Of a stretch of DNA of 64,000 nucleotides, positions 11,131 to 22,948 are shown piece after piece. Made by a program: the position numbers and the translations under genes. Under the pieces are notes generated by a model, which worked only from the letters and a program-made list of their open reading frames with translations, was not told the DNA's origin and made no database searches. Source of the stretch: Papilionanthe hookeriana x Papilionanthe teres (lineage: Eukaryota > Streptophyta > Magnoliopsida > Asparagales > Orchidaceae); NCBI GenBank assembly GCA_022702705.1, contig CM040430.1, forward strand, positions 15,447,310-15,511,309, written 5' to 3'. Position 1 is the first letter of the stretch. Every line of letters begins with the position of its first letter.

Positions 11131-12396
11131 TCAAGTTGTGTAATATTTTTTCAAGTATCGTCCATTAATTGGAAGCATGGGTTGTTCTCCACGGCAATTT
11201 ACCAGTTGGTAGGAACCTCCAGAGTAGACTGTATCGACCACGAATGGCCCCTCCCAAGTCGGTTCGAATTTACCTCCTCTCTTGCGGTGTGAAAGAATAG
11301 GTCTTCTGAGAACTAGAACCAAGTCGCCGACTTTGAACGTCCTTGGGCAGACTAGTTTATCGTGGGCCTGGATCATCTTGTCTTGATACAGTTCTAAATT
11401 CTACTACGCTGAAAGTCGTTTCCCTTCCAAGCTTTCTAGTTCTTCTAGTCGTAATTTGGCATTTTCTTCTGTAGTGATCTTGTTTGCAACTGCAATTCTG
11501 AGTGAGGGAAGCTGTACCTCCAAGGGTAAGACGGCCTCGGACGCGTACACTAGAGCGTACGGCGTAGACTGAGTAGGAGTTCTAGAAGTCATTCTGTAGG
11601 CCCATAAGGCTTCTAACAACTTCTCGTGCCAATTTCTCTTATTTTCGTCCAAAGTTTTCTTTAGGATTTGGACGAGAATTTTATTTAAAACTTCAGCTAA
11701 GCCGTTCGCTCTTGGGTAGTAGATCATCGAATAGCGCCAGTCAATCCCATGTCTTCTGACAAAATTATTGATTTTCGTGCTTCTGAATGCGGACCCGTTA
11801 TCTGAAATAATCCTACGCGGTACCTCGAAACGGTAAACGACTTAATTCTTAAAGAACTGTAGCACGTGGTGTGCCTTCACTTCTCTGAGCGGTACTGCTT
11901 TTGCCCACTTGGAAAAGTAATCTGTAGCTACAAGAATGAAGCGATGTCCTCTTGAAGAAGGCGGTTCTAACAGGCCCACAATATCTGTGCCCCAACATTC
12001 AAACGGCCACGACGCGATTGTCGGATGTATCACATTTGGAGGTTGATGTAGGACCACTCCATGCAGTTGGCACTGGTGACAACTTTTGGCAACCTTCATG
12101 CAATCGGTCATCATCGAGGGCCAGTAGTACCGTAGTCTCTTAATCTTCATCTTCATTTTCGGACCCGACTGATGAGCGCCACAAAGTCCTGAGTGTACTT
12201 CTTTAACAATTTCAAGAGCCTCGGACTCGCTCAGTCACCTTAGCCACATATAATCAAAAGACCATCTATATAATGTACTGTTTATTAACGCGTAAGACAT
12301 AGTTCTTTTCTTAATTTGATGGGCTAATGACTTATCGTCCGGTAGGTTTCCTGTTTGCAGGTAGTCTATTAATGGTTGCCGCCGGTCTTCTGCATT
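11131..12396 (-). pseudogene. Integrase region of pol, element A
   Basis: This is the DDE integrase that would insert the cDNA. In sense order it has an RNase H-integrase linker, an HHCC zinc finger (VHSGLCGAH then SCHQC, about 12210-12070), and a catalytic core with D in WGTDIVG (11983-11985), D in SDNGSAF (11800-11802) and E in GLAEVLNK (11692-11694). The last two are 35 residues apart, the classical D,D35E spacing. The C-terminal part keeps KVGDLVLV and WEGPFVV (GPF/Y module) and no chromodomain follows. Stops interrupt the frame at 12235-12237 (TGA), 11842-11844 (TAA) and a TAG pair near 11400. All segments share one reading frame, so decay here is by point mutation only. Confidence 0.9.
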
Positions 12397-13392
12397 TTAT
12401 GTTACTGCCACAATTGTGTCTTCTTCCTTTCCTTCTGATTGGTGTATTGCATCCACGTCGAGCTGCGAGAGAACCTGACGTCCATGAATTGACACTTCAA
12501 TTGATTCATCCTGTAAGCAGGCAAATTCCTTTGCAAGGCGGGCTAATGCATCTGCGAGAGCATTTTCTCTTCTGGGAATCTTGTAGATCGTTACATTCGG
12601 AATCTGCTTCAGCAATTTCATTGCATATTGAAAGTACTGCTCGAGTCTTGGCTTTATAATTATGTACTGTCTGGCAACCTGTTGAATGATCAACTGAGAA
12701 TCCCCATAGATGTTGATGTCTGTTATCCCCATCTGAATGGTTAATATCAGTCCAGTTGTGAGAGCTTCATATTCGGCCTCGTTGTTCGTACATAGTTCTG
12801 TTAGATGGTAGGAGTATCTTAACATCCACCGTTCCGGTGTTATAAATATTAGTCCGATTCTTGCCTTACTGGGCACTATCGGTTGCAATTCTTTATCTTT
12901 CTGTGCTGAAGATGCTCCGTCGAAGTACAGTTCCCAGCGTCGATCGTCGAGGTCTTTTAGGCTCATTATCTGCTCGTCTGGCAAGTCATCGTTGAGAGGC
13001 GATTCTGACGGTAAAGGGTGCGCTGCGAGGAACTCTGCTAGGACTTGCCCTTTTACGGCACGAAGAGGAACAAAAGTTATGTCAAATTTCAATAGTATCA
13101 TTGACCACCTGGCAAGTCTGTCGGAAAGTGTCGGGCGGGTCTTTAAGTATTGCAACGGATTAAACTTTGAGATAAGGTTGACCTTATGAGAAAGCATGTA
13201 ATGCCTGAGCTTTTGAGCGGCAAAGATCAGGGCCAAATAATGCTTCTCAATCGAAGGATACTTTACTTCCGTCGGAATTAGATGATGACTTAAGTAATAG
13301 AGAGCATTTTCTTTACCCTCATCATTGACCTGGGCTAGCAGGGCTCCAAGGGAGTCATCTAAAGCTGCGGTATAAAGTATCAACGGTCGACC
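12397..13392 (-). pseudogene. RNase H plus archaeal-type RNase H region of pol, element A
   Basis: Two RNase H domains stand in tandem. The first (residues about 1-120 of this segment) starts LILYTAALDDSLGALLAQ. Where active RNase H usually has TDAS it has TAAL, so the first catalytic Asp is absent and the domain is probably structural. The second (about 149-290) has the set expected of an active enzyme: D in YFDGAS (D155), E in NNEAEYEA (E202), D in YGDSQL (D228) and D in ADALARLA (D278). A second, archaeal-type RNase H after the degenerate first one is diagnostic of the Tat lineage. The segment is bounded by in-frame stops at 13393-13395 (TAG) and 12397-12399 (TAA). Element B reads through both positions. 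Confidence 0.9.
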
Positions 13393-14943
13393 CTAGACTG
13401 GGGCTGCTAAGACAGGAGGTGTCATTAAATACTGGTTAATGTTCTCGAAGGCCCGCTGGCATTTCTCTTCCCAAAAGAATTTGACATCCTTTTTAACTAA
13501 TGCCGAGAAGGGCTGACACCCACCTGACAAATTCGAGATAAAGCGTCGAAGATATGCCAACTTCCCTTGAAAGGATCGTAGCTGTTTCAAAGTTTTGGGA
13601 GGCGGCATTTCTAAGATAACTTTAATCTTCTCTGGATCGATTTCAATTTTGCGATGTCGGTCAACGAATCCTAAGAATTTCCCAGAGGCGACACCGAAGG
13701 CACATTTCAGGGAATTCATCTTAAGATTAAATTGTCTTAATCGCTCGAAAACAATTCTCAAATCATACAGGTTATCTTCTTTCAATTTGCTCTTGATGAC
13801 CACATCATCCACGTAGAACTCGACTTGGTTGTGAATGAGATCATTAAAAATCCTCGTCATTGCTCTTTGGTAGGTTGCTCCTACGTTCTTCAATCCGAAA
13901 GGCATCACTGTGTAGCAATATATTCCGATTGGCGTTCTGAAGGCTGTGAGCTTTTCGTCTTCCGGTGCCATCTTTATCTGATTGTATTCTGATGATCCAT
14001 CCATGAAAGAGAAGACTTCATGTGTTGAAGCAATGTCGATCATCAATTCTGGAATTGGTAGTGGGAATTCATCCTTTGGACATGCTTTATTCAAATCTCT
14101 GAAATCCACGCAGATTCTAATCTGTCCATTCTTCTTTCTGACTGGTACCACGTTGGCTAGCCAAGTCTGGTATTGTTCTTCACAGATAAATTTAGTGTTT
14201 ATTAGCTTCTTAACTTTAGCTATTACTTGTTGTTCAATCTCTAGACGCATTCTTCTGGAAGCTTGCCTGACTAGAACGGAAGTGGGATCCACTCCTAGCC
14301 AGTGAACTGCCACAACTGGAGCTAATCCTGGCATTTTGTCGTAACTCCAAGCAAAACAGTCCTTGAATTCCATTAGTAGCTTGATCATGTTTTCGGAGTC
14401 TTCTTTATTGAGCAAGGAGCTAACAAAGGTCGGCCTAGGCTCTTCGCTAGTACCTAAGTTAACTTCCATTAACTCGTCCATTGTAGATTTAATTTCTTCT
14501 TCAAATTCTGGCCAAGCATTTCCAATTTGGAAATCTTCGAGATCATTTGAGGCTTCTAAGCAGACTTCATTAGGCTCATTAGTGACAACCAAGCAGAATC
14601 CCGTATCATCAACTGATCCTATTGTGCCGAATCCGAGACCATGCTTTGAATTGGGAGGCCGACTGGCATTATTCCATAATTTTTCAAAATGTCGTGATTG
14701 ACCTTTTGTCCATCGTCGAGGTAAGACACCACGTTGAATTAAATTTTGAACACAGGGAGAATACAACTCAAAAGATAGTTCCATTAATTCGAAAGAAGTA
14801 ACATCTTCAAATTGTACATCATTTTCAGTTTTGGAAGAAGAAGCACCACGGTATAACTTGATTGGTTTAGCACCACCACCATGTACTTCCTTGACCACCA
14901 TACCCTCGATCTTATTTGAATGGATCGGGGTCAGGGTCATAGT
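13393..14943 (-). pseudogene. Reverse transcriptase region of pol, element A
   Basis: This is the 5' part of pol, cut off upstream by element B. After an unassigned pol N-terminal segment (MVVKEVHGGG, LIQRGVLPRRW, GLGFG) comes a reverse transcriptase with VVPVRKKNGQIRICVDFRDL, FPLPIPELM, FSFMDGSSEYNQI, TPIGIYCYTVMPFGLKN and the catalytic YVDDVV (about 13801-13815). The frame is open through the whole domain and ends at a TAG where B has a Ser codon. The seven codons just upstream of 14943 run into B's LTR, so the apparent start there is an artefact of the insertion. Pol lies in a different frame from the end of gag-protease, which closes with a stop just before IEGMVVKEV. Confidence 0.93.
14939..14943. 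repeat. Target-site duplication of element B, left copy
   Basis: ATAGT precedes the LTR's TG at 14944 and recurs at 42666-42670 after its terminal CA. Removing B and one ATAGT copy rejoins element A's gag-protease end to its pol. Confidence 0.95.
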
Positions 14944-17323
14944 TGTTGACCTCATTTTTGATGAGGTCTTCTCTTCTTCTCTTTAGTACTTAGGATCTAG
15001 CCTTAGGCTTTTCCTTTGACTATCCTAGAGGATTAGAATTGGGACCCGCCAATTAGAAATTCAAACCACTTCTTAGCTCCCTGCAAACTCCAAAAACTTG
15101 ATTGTAGACCCCTAATCACCTAGAGGGTTGAAATTAGATGTGGAAGTTTAAAGGATGAGTTCCTATAGGACTCTTTGGCCTTAGGACTGCCCTGGGTGGC
15201 CTGATTTGGTGAGGGGCTGACTTACACATACACTACACCTATACACTACACTTTCACACACCTCTTAAAACACACCCATACCCAATTTGACCTCCTGACT
15301 CATGCAGGTGGTTCACATGGATGGTCCTTAACCCCTAAGCCCTTGGCTAAGAGGGTTAGGAACAACATAGTGGATGCCTCAAATGAGTCCCTTCATGGCT
15401 CATGTGGATTTGATATGGCTTCATGGCTCAACCAAAATGATTTCATTTCACTTACATTCACCCAATCTTCAATTTTCCAAATTTTCGATTTTTGACCCCG
15501 GAACCACTACACACTTCAACTTACCCAATACCGTCGAAACCCTCCAAAATTTGCAAAATCACCTAAACTACCCAAAATTCTCCAAAATCATTCCTAAACA
15601 TGTCCTCACCAATCAAATTGATCATCCATACCCAAAAATACCAAAATTCCAAAAATACCTCCCAATACCCTCCAAATACCCAAAATACCCCTCTTAGCCA
15701 AAAAAATCCAAAAATTCAGAAAATTCCCAGAAAATTCCACAAAATCCCAAATATTCCCAATTTCATTTTGGCCAACTACACCATGGGCCAATTTTGCCAA
15801 TTTACTCCACTTTTATCAAAACCCCCAATTTGACCCATTTTAACCCAAAGTAAACCCAATGTCAAACTAAACCTACCCAATTGACCCAAATTCTAGTCCA
15901 ATTCAATTCTAAACTTCAATTCAACATCCCCAACACCAATCTAGACCAAATCCAAGCCCAATTTGATTGGCATTGGGATCCAATTTCACTTTTGGCCTTA
16001 AAGCCCAATTTGGACCCATGACCCAAGCCTAGCCCAAACTCACCCAATTCAACTCCAATTAACCCCAAATCTTTTCTAAACCTTCCTTAACATCCCCATA
16101 AACAAAACACTAACATGATTTGCCCAAGATTTTGACCCAAACCCCGCTCAAATTCAACCCAAAATCAAAAAGCCCAATTTTGGCCTAAACCCGAAACCTA
16201 ACCCAAATAGACCCAAACCCCAAAATTAAAACCCAACCAAAGCCAAAACCTCTTTGAAACACTCCCATAAACATTTCCAAACATTTATTTTACATCAATT
16301 TCAACCATAGCCCAACATTGGCCCAAGTTAGCCCAATTTGACCTACATTGGCCCATTTAACAAATAAACCCAAATTCAACCCAATTCAAACCCAAACCAC
16401 CTTAAATCTATTTCAAATTACTCATGAAACATCCCTAAACCAAAACCAACAATTATTTGGCCCAACCCTTCACAAAAATTCTCATCCATGAACACATTCT
16501 TAAACTTAAAAGCCCACTTCCCTTAAACCCTCCTAAAAGCCCATTTCCTTCAAAATTCAAAGGCCCAAAATTGGTCCCAAAGCCCATATGACATTTCCCC
16601 TCATCATACTTTCAATTAAACTCAATAACTAAGTCCTAAATTCATCATTGGATTGTTCCAAATTAAACCTCATGACAACTCTCACCAAAATGCCAAAAGT
16701 CACAAAACCCATTTTCATGAAATTGACTAAACTTTTCCCTAAGCCACATGGAGCCATGCATGAGCCATTCACAAGCCATAGGAAGCCATGAAAGTTTGGC
16801 ATGTGACCATACCATTAATGGTAAAAGGAGGGGCTCCTTTCCTAACCTTTCATTAAGCCTTTTTAACCTTATTCATGACACACACTAAACCATGTTTAGC
16901 CACCTCATCATGGATGGAGACCACACCATTCTCTCTTGGGCGACCCAACTGATCCTCTCGGCCCAAAATCGAGGCCATGGGGAGGTGCACCCAACCCAAA
17001 CCAATGGGTTGACCAAATTGAAGCCAAAATGACCCCTCCCCCATTCCATTTTAATTCGGCCACTTTACACATGGCAATGGCCGATTGATTGCACAAACCT
17101 CTAACCACGACCCACCTGGACACGAGGGTGACCCATGCACTGCCGGCCAGCCGCTCGGGTCGCCGGAAAACACCATGGCCGAGACCTTGGGAGGAGCCGA
17201 ACTTAGGAATTCCATCTTGTCGAGGTGCCTCATGCCCAATGGCCACCATGGGCTGTTCTTCACATGCCAAGAGCAGGTGATCCCAAGCCCTCAACTCTCC
17301 ACAGGAGGCCCTCCGCCCTCTCC

Positions 17324-17331
17324 TATTTAAA
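17324..17331 (+). promoter_or_regulatory. Mid-LTR TATA-like box, element B 5' LTR
   Basis: TATTTAAA is followed by pyrimidine-rich sequence (ACACCTCACCCTCTC). Box and setting are kept in all four giant LTRs. If it is the real promoter, transcripts would start near 17355 and carry about 5 kb of LTR. Confidence 0.45.
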
Positions 17332-17754
17332 CACCTCACCCTCTCGGCCATGAGAGGTGCAAAACCAAACCTTAAGGAAACTCCGCCAAAATCATTCCGG
17401 ATCACTCTCCACACATAGAGCACTTGATCCCCACTGAATTCCGGCCCCGATTCCCTCCAGGTGAGCTCGATTTTGAGCTCGAACTTTAGCTCAAAACCGG
17501 GACACTTCTTCACGGTGAGCCAATCCCCAAATTGATTGGTCCTACACCTTCACTTGGACCAAGAGGAGAAGTTTCCCACTGAAAGCCCCATCTCCGGAGC
17601 CACCCGGTTGCTCCGGCCTCCAAGCTTTGTGATCGGGCTGTGGTCACTTTCATAGCTAGACAATTCACCGAGGCCGAGGGACTTCATGCGGAGCTTACTT
17701 GGACCCGATCGAAGGTGACACAACTCTCGGATCGAAGCTTCACTTCTGCGAGCA

Positions 17755-17763
17755 AAGGTATGA
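17755..17763 (+). promoter_or_regulatory. Conserved 5' splice-site-like sequence in LTR
   Basis: AAAG|GTATG fits a plant splice donor, with the GT at 17758. It lies about 400 bases after the presumed start from the TATTTAAA box. Equivalent sequences occur at about 38006 and, in sense, near 4830 and 52310 in the A LTRs. It could let the transcript splice out most of the remaining LTR, but no acceptor was established. Confidence 0.3.
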
Positions 17764-19950
17764 ACTCATTCTTCTTCCCGAGCTTACGAGAGATTCTCCA
17801 TTTCATTTGAATAAATTTCGATGCATGTTTACCGTATGAATGTGTTCGTCTCTTGAGACGAATCCATAGAGTATAAGAACACGAAAATCCATTGAGAATC
17901 GAGTGAGAAATTAGGGTTAGAAGGTTGACGGTCACGGGTGCACACCGGTCGTAGACGATGACCGAGAGCCGTTGGACCGCGCGTGTATTGAGCGGACGGT
18001 TCGGATTGCGCCGGACCGGGGAATGATACGTGAACCGCGGGTCCGGGACGGGCGACTCGGATGGCGGCGCCCAATCACAGCGCGACACGTACCCCCTTCG
18101 GAGGCTGCCGAGGTTGACACGGCGCCGCGTGGATAAGTAGAAAATTAGGGATTTTTCGATTTATTTAAATACCGGAACTTCAAAAATCCATATCTTTGTG
18201 TAGAAAAATCACAAAAATAAAATAAAAATACCCACTTGCTCAGTGAACAGAGGAGAATAATGTGGAAAAGAAATTAATTAATTTTGCCCAGTATTTTATT
18301 TTTAATTAATTATTTACTCCCTGCATTGTTTTAATTCTCCATGCATTCATACAATTTACCATGGCATGAGACCATAGAGCTTTTGAAGCCTCTGAACTTA
18401 GGAATATTCCCTGAATTTTCCAAGGTCAGAGGCCATCTCTGTGAAAAGTTATTGATTTTTCAAATGCATGTGGCTGTTTTGAGTATTTTAATTCCAAAAA
18501 TTAGCATGTTATGAAATAAATTCTAGGAAAATTTGGTGATGTTCCTTATGACCAGAGAACCCTAGGAAAAATAGGACTTGAGTTAATTCACTCAAAACAA
18601 CCCTAATTGGCTTAAACACCCAAAATAGACCCCTAATTAATTAGAGCTAACTATACATCAAATTGACTTGAAATCAATTCTCCATTGACCTTTAGGATCG
18701 AGAGGAAACCACCACAAAAGTTTGAAGTCGATTGGACTTGGTTAGCCTTACTAAATGGGTTGATTAAGCCATTTAGTCATTTTAAACTTTAAAAAATTCA
18801 TAACTTTCAAAATACCTTTCAAAAATTCACCAAATTGGTTTTGGAGCCTCTCTGATATCAGGGGAATTTAAGAAAATTAAAATTTCAATTTTCTAAAAAA
18901 GTTAATTTTTTAGTATTATTTTAATATTTTAATAATTAAAAAATAATAAAAATCACAAAAATAATAAAATTCACCAAAATGTCATATTTTGAAATTTAAT
19001 CACTTAGGAACAAACCCCATATTTTTCTCAGGACTATTTAATGAGATATTAAATTTTAAAGCCCTAGGGTAATTTTAAAATTAAAAAAAATGTATTTTCT
19101 AGCATTTTCACTAAAATAATTATAATAAATCAAAGAAAAATCAAAAAATTGTAAAATTTGGTTCTCTGGAATCCTTGATATTAGAGAGAATTTTAAAAAT
19201 TATAAAATTCATTTTTCAACTTATATTCTATTTTTAAATTAATTAATACTCCAGAAATTAAAATAATTTTAATAAATAAAATATAACTCAAAAAATCATA
19301 AAAGTTGGTCCAAGTGGTCCTCTGGTCATTAGGAATGTCCCATAATTTTTTTAAGGACAGAAACTTTCCCTTGGTCATATTATTAAATTTTCCTTGAAAA
19401 TCCTTATTTTCCACCAAAAATAATTATATAAATAAATTAAATACAGAAAAATCACATTTTCTCCTCTAATGTCTTTATTGACATATGAGTGAAGTCACAT
19501 AAAAATTTCAAATTCATTTGAGCTCAATTTAGTGAGTTATGAAATTATTAGGCTTGAAGGGCAAAATGGTAATTAAAATTTTAACCCTTAATTAAAACTT
19601 TAGGCTTAATAAAATTAATAAGTAAAATATTTGATTTTAATCTGATTTGGATGATTGAAATTTAGATAATTAAAGGGTAGAAACCTACTAAACAATTTAA
19701 AATAATTGAAATAAACTTTAATTAAATAATTGATTAAATTTGGAAGAATAATAAAATTGGAATTATTAAAATAGGGATATTATTAGGAAGAGATTTATTC
19801 TTTAATTTAAGAATCCCTAAATTAATCATCCCAATAATATTTAATTCCTAATTAAAATGATAATCCAAGTTTAAGATTTAAAATGCTAAAAGATTTAATC
19901 ATTAAATTAAATTAAAGTTAAATTATTTAAAGCAAACCCTTTTAAAATAA

Positions 19951-20318
19951 AATATTAAATTAAAATTAAAAAATTAAATTAAATTAAATTAAATTAAATT
20001 AAATTAAAACACATTAAATTAAATTAAATTAAATCAAATTAAAAATTAAATTAAATTAAATAATTAAATTAAATTAAAAATTAAATTAAATTAAATAATT
20101 AAATTAAATTAAATTAAATTAAATTAAATTAAATTAAATTAAATAATTAAATTAAATTAAATTAAATTAAATTAAACTAAATCAAATTAAATTAAATAAA
20201 ATTGAATTAAATTAAGCTAAAGCATATCATATTGAATTAACTTAAATTAAAATTAAATTAAATTAAACCACATTAAATTAAATTAAGTTAAGTTAAATTG
20301 AATTAAATTAAATATAAC
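19951..20318. repeat. (TTAAA)n microsatellite in B 5' LTR
   Basis: A long run of TTAAA pentamers with scattered changes. The 3' LTR has the matching array at 40197-40553. The A LTRs have only diffuse TTTAA-rich sequence at the corresponding place (about 2350-2700), so the clean array expanded in the B subfamily. Confidence 0.9.
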
Positions 20319-21383
20319 ATCACCTAAGACATGAAGAATTCAAAATAAATCTAAAACAACTTGAACACTATTCCAAACTTAAATCCATTAACTAAAATTA
20401 AATCACAACTCACTTGAACATCCATTTGCCCTCGAAAGCTCGTGATGTCATAACTCTTAAAAGGAGTGTTAAAAGAAGTGTTACTTCACTCATAAGATAT
20501 TCGAAATGTCCTAAGTTCAGCTGAGCAAGACAACAAAACTTAAACTCTCGGACGATTAATTCATTTGTGTAATTAAATTCATTTGGACTTAAAACAATCC
20601 TAGAAATATTGAAAAGATGTTTAAGATTCGTCTTAAGCACTTCCTCGATATGATAGGATATTTATAAGAACAATTGAACTTAGTTGTTCTTTGATGAAGA
20701 AAATCGTCCTCGAAACTAAAATACAAGAACCTAGACGTCATAGGAAATGACTAGCTATAGGATTAGGAACTTGGTAGAAAACCATAACCCTTCCCTTAGC
20801 TTTACCTAGGAACTTACTTTAAATGCTTAAATATTCTAACTGTGTTTTAAGTGCAGCTTGGGATGACGGGAAGACCCTCCAGGTACGCTTTTATTTTATT
20901 GCAAATTACTTTATTGCAACTTATTTAATCGCATCGCACTTACTTTTCTTGCATGATAAACAACTGTTGCATGAAAACTTACACCTTTAGGACGAAACCA
21001 AAACTGAAACCCATAACTAAATTAAAAGACACTACAAGATAAAATTCACCGCCACAACATTTCAAAATATAAGACAACTCAAAATTTAATCACAAACAGA
21101 ACAACAAAACTACAACTACAACTAAATTAAAACGTCTCATTGAATGATCGGGAATACCTCGGATGATGTAACCCACGTGTTGCTAACGGGATTTCCCACG
21201 GTCTAAATGAAAGTGCGGAACTCATTCGAGTTGAGTTTAGCAAATTCATACGGACTAAGTGAATTCGATGAAAATAACGGTGCCGGGATGACGGAACCGT
21301 GGGATCTTAATCGGTTCTGTTTAATCAACTCTAAGACCTGTTTTAATTAAAATATTAAAGACACATGGAAATTAAGACTTTCT

Positions 21384-21608
21384 CTAAAACCAAACACTTC
21401 TCTCATCTCCTGATTTATGACTTCTAAAACTAAACCTTTGCAACGACAAGGAGCTCGGAGCATGGTGGGCAGCACGGCCATCGTCATCAGCAAAACCTGA
21501 ATCTACTTCAGTAAAACTTTCCTTAGAACTAAATAACCAAGCCATAGGACCTCGAGGTAGCTTGCCTAGTGCAACATAAATCCTCAACTCTTCGTTAGGC
21601 ATTTGCAT
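21384..21608 (-). other. Small conserved LTR ORF, antisense to element B (copy 3)
   Basis: This is a 74-residue frame with MPNEELRIYVALGKLPRGP and ADDDGRAAHHAPSS, clearly related to the frames at 1074-1274 and 48547-48747. It is open in both LTR subfamilies. Function unknown. Confidence 0.3.
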
Positions 21609-22245
21609 GATTATGTCATGTAAATTAAGCCCTAATCGGTCTTAGGACTCCGAGGTAGTCGTCCGATACGACATAAACCCTCACATCTTCGAAGTCTATT
21701 TGTATGATTTTATCATACAAATATAAGTCCTAACTAATTAAAATTGGCAAGATCAAAACATTAAATAAACATTAGGACCTTCCTAAATTCAAGCCAAACA
21801 ATAGGATAGTCGGGAAATTACCGAAGTTCGCTTCGAATCTGTGATTTCTCCTACCTTTCTTCCTTCGAATTCCCAAAACAAAATGTTCCAAACTTGATCC
21901 ATTCCCTATTGAAATTCTAAAATTCAATCCCTTGAAAACTTAAACCTTGAAATTCTTGAGAGCAGAACTACTGATTATTATCGAGAGTTTTCTTAGGTGA
22001 TTTCCGTCACTTAAGATGTAATTAACTATAGGGGCTTGCCCTTATAGGGAACTTTAAGAACCCGGGTAATATAAACCACTGCTTAATTCATTTATATTAA
22101 TACGGGGAACTTGTCGGCTTATAAAATTGGTTCGCGGACCAAACGGATGTCACAAACCTTTCTAGTTTATTTAATCGAGCCCCATTATCGAGTAGTGTGT
22201 ACTATTCTTCGGGGTAGATACACGGTTTGTGGTGCGGTGCTCGTT

Positions 22246-22253
22246 TATATAAA
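22246..22253 (+). promoter_or_regulatory. Distal TATA-like box, element B 5' LTR
   Basis: TATATAAA lies about 185 bases before the LTR end. It would give a short U5, and it competes with the mid-LTR box at 17324 as the transcription start signal. Confidence 0.4.
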
Positions 22254-22438
22254 CTATTTGAGATGTGAGATCGGTTTGATTTCATATCTTAAAACTTTTA
22301 AACTTAAAATTATTTTCAAAATCAAAACACTACTTTCCAAATTATATATATATGTAAATTAAATATGAAAATTCGCCGACAATTTCTGTAGGCGACCCCT
22401 TTTCAAAACACACAACCTAAAAATAAGCCGCACAATTT

Positions 22439-22456
22439 ACGGCGACTCCGTGGGGA
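22439..22456 (+). other. Primer-binding site of element B
   Basis: GGCGACTCCGTGGGGA lies five bases inside the LTR end. It matches A's TGGCGACTTCGCTGGGGA apart from a base missing at the CTG and changed leading bases. The sequence resembles the tRNA-Arg-type site known from Ogre elements. The exact tRNA was not checked. Confidence 0.75.
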
Positions 22457-22948
22457 ATAGTTCCCCTCTCCATTTTAATCAAATAGTTCTGCTTTCAAAA
22501 ATCGGTAGTGTATCCATGACCCTAATGGATCAAACTACCCTTCTTTCCGTTGGAATATTATGTTCATTTCTACCTTGAACGAGTATGGCCAACATTCTCT
22601 CGGATTTAGGAGCCTTTGTTTAGACACCCCTAAACGGAGAGGTTCCGAGATCCTTTTACCTCATTTACGAGGTGGGGTGGACCCCCGATAGGTGTTAGTT
22701 TAGGAGTAATCCTTCGAGTCGAGAAGTCTTGCATAAGACTTTCTTTTCCTCTCTAATTCGAATCGGATTCATTACCTTCTCTACACCTTTGAACATTCCG
22801 TTCTAAATAAACAAACCCTCTAATGAATGACTCTTTTAATAAACATACATGAACAAGAATGTGTTCGGACTCTTTTAGATTCCTTTCTTTTCGTCCTGAT
22901 GAGAAGAAGCATAACTTGGGACTGACAATCAGAATCTACTTTGCAGAA
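22457..22948 (+). other. 5' leader of element B
   Basis: This is non-coding sequence between the PBS and the first ATG. It contains an 18-mer TGGACCCCCGATAGGTGT (22678-22695) complementary, with one G:U pair, to the PPT-like tract at 35186-35203. A packaging or dimerisation signal would be expected here, but none can be named. Confidence 0.6.

Larger units (their letters stand above)
14944..22434 (+). repeat. 5' LTR of element B (7.5 kb)
   Basis: It begins TGTTGACC and ends GCCGCACA and pairs with 35206-42665. In order: a terminal hairpin (GACCTCAT/ATGAGGTC, 14948-14968), a C-rich and G-poor block (about 15380-16700), a GC-rich promoter-like block with TATTTAAA (about 16900-18130), CTCTGA-type motifs (about 18400-19330), a (TTAAA)n array (about 19951-20318), an antisense small ORF (21384-21608), hairpins and a distal TATA-like box. 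I see no sense coding gene. Confidence 0.95.

Noticed and set aside
14944..14958. ATG at 14955 as the natural start of A's pol
   Set aside because: The first codons come from element B's LTR; the true pol continues on the other side of the insertion at 42671.
15374..15833. Pro/Lys/Tyr-rich frames in the LTR
   Set aside because: They arise from the C-rich, G-poor LTR block, which has few stops, and differ between LTR copies by frameshifts.
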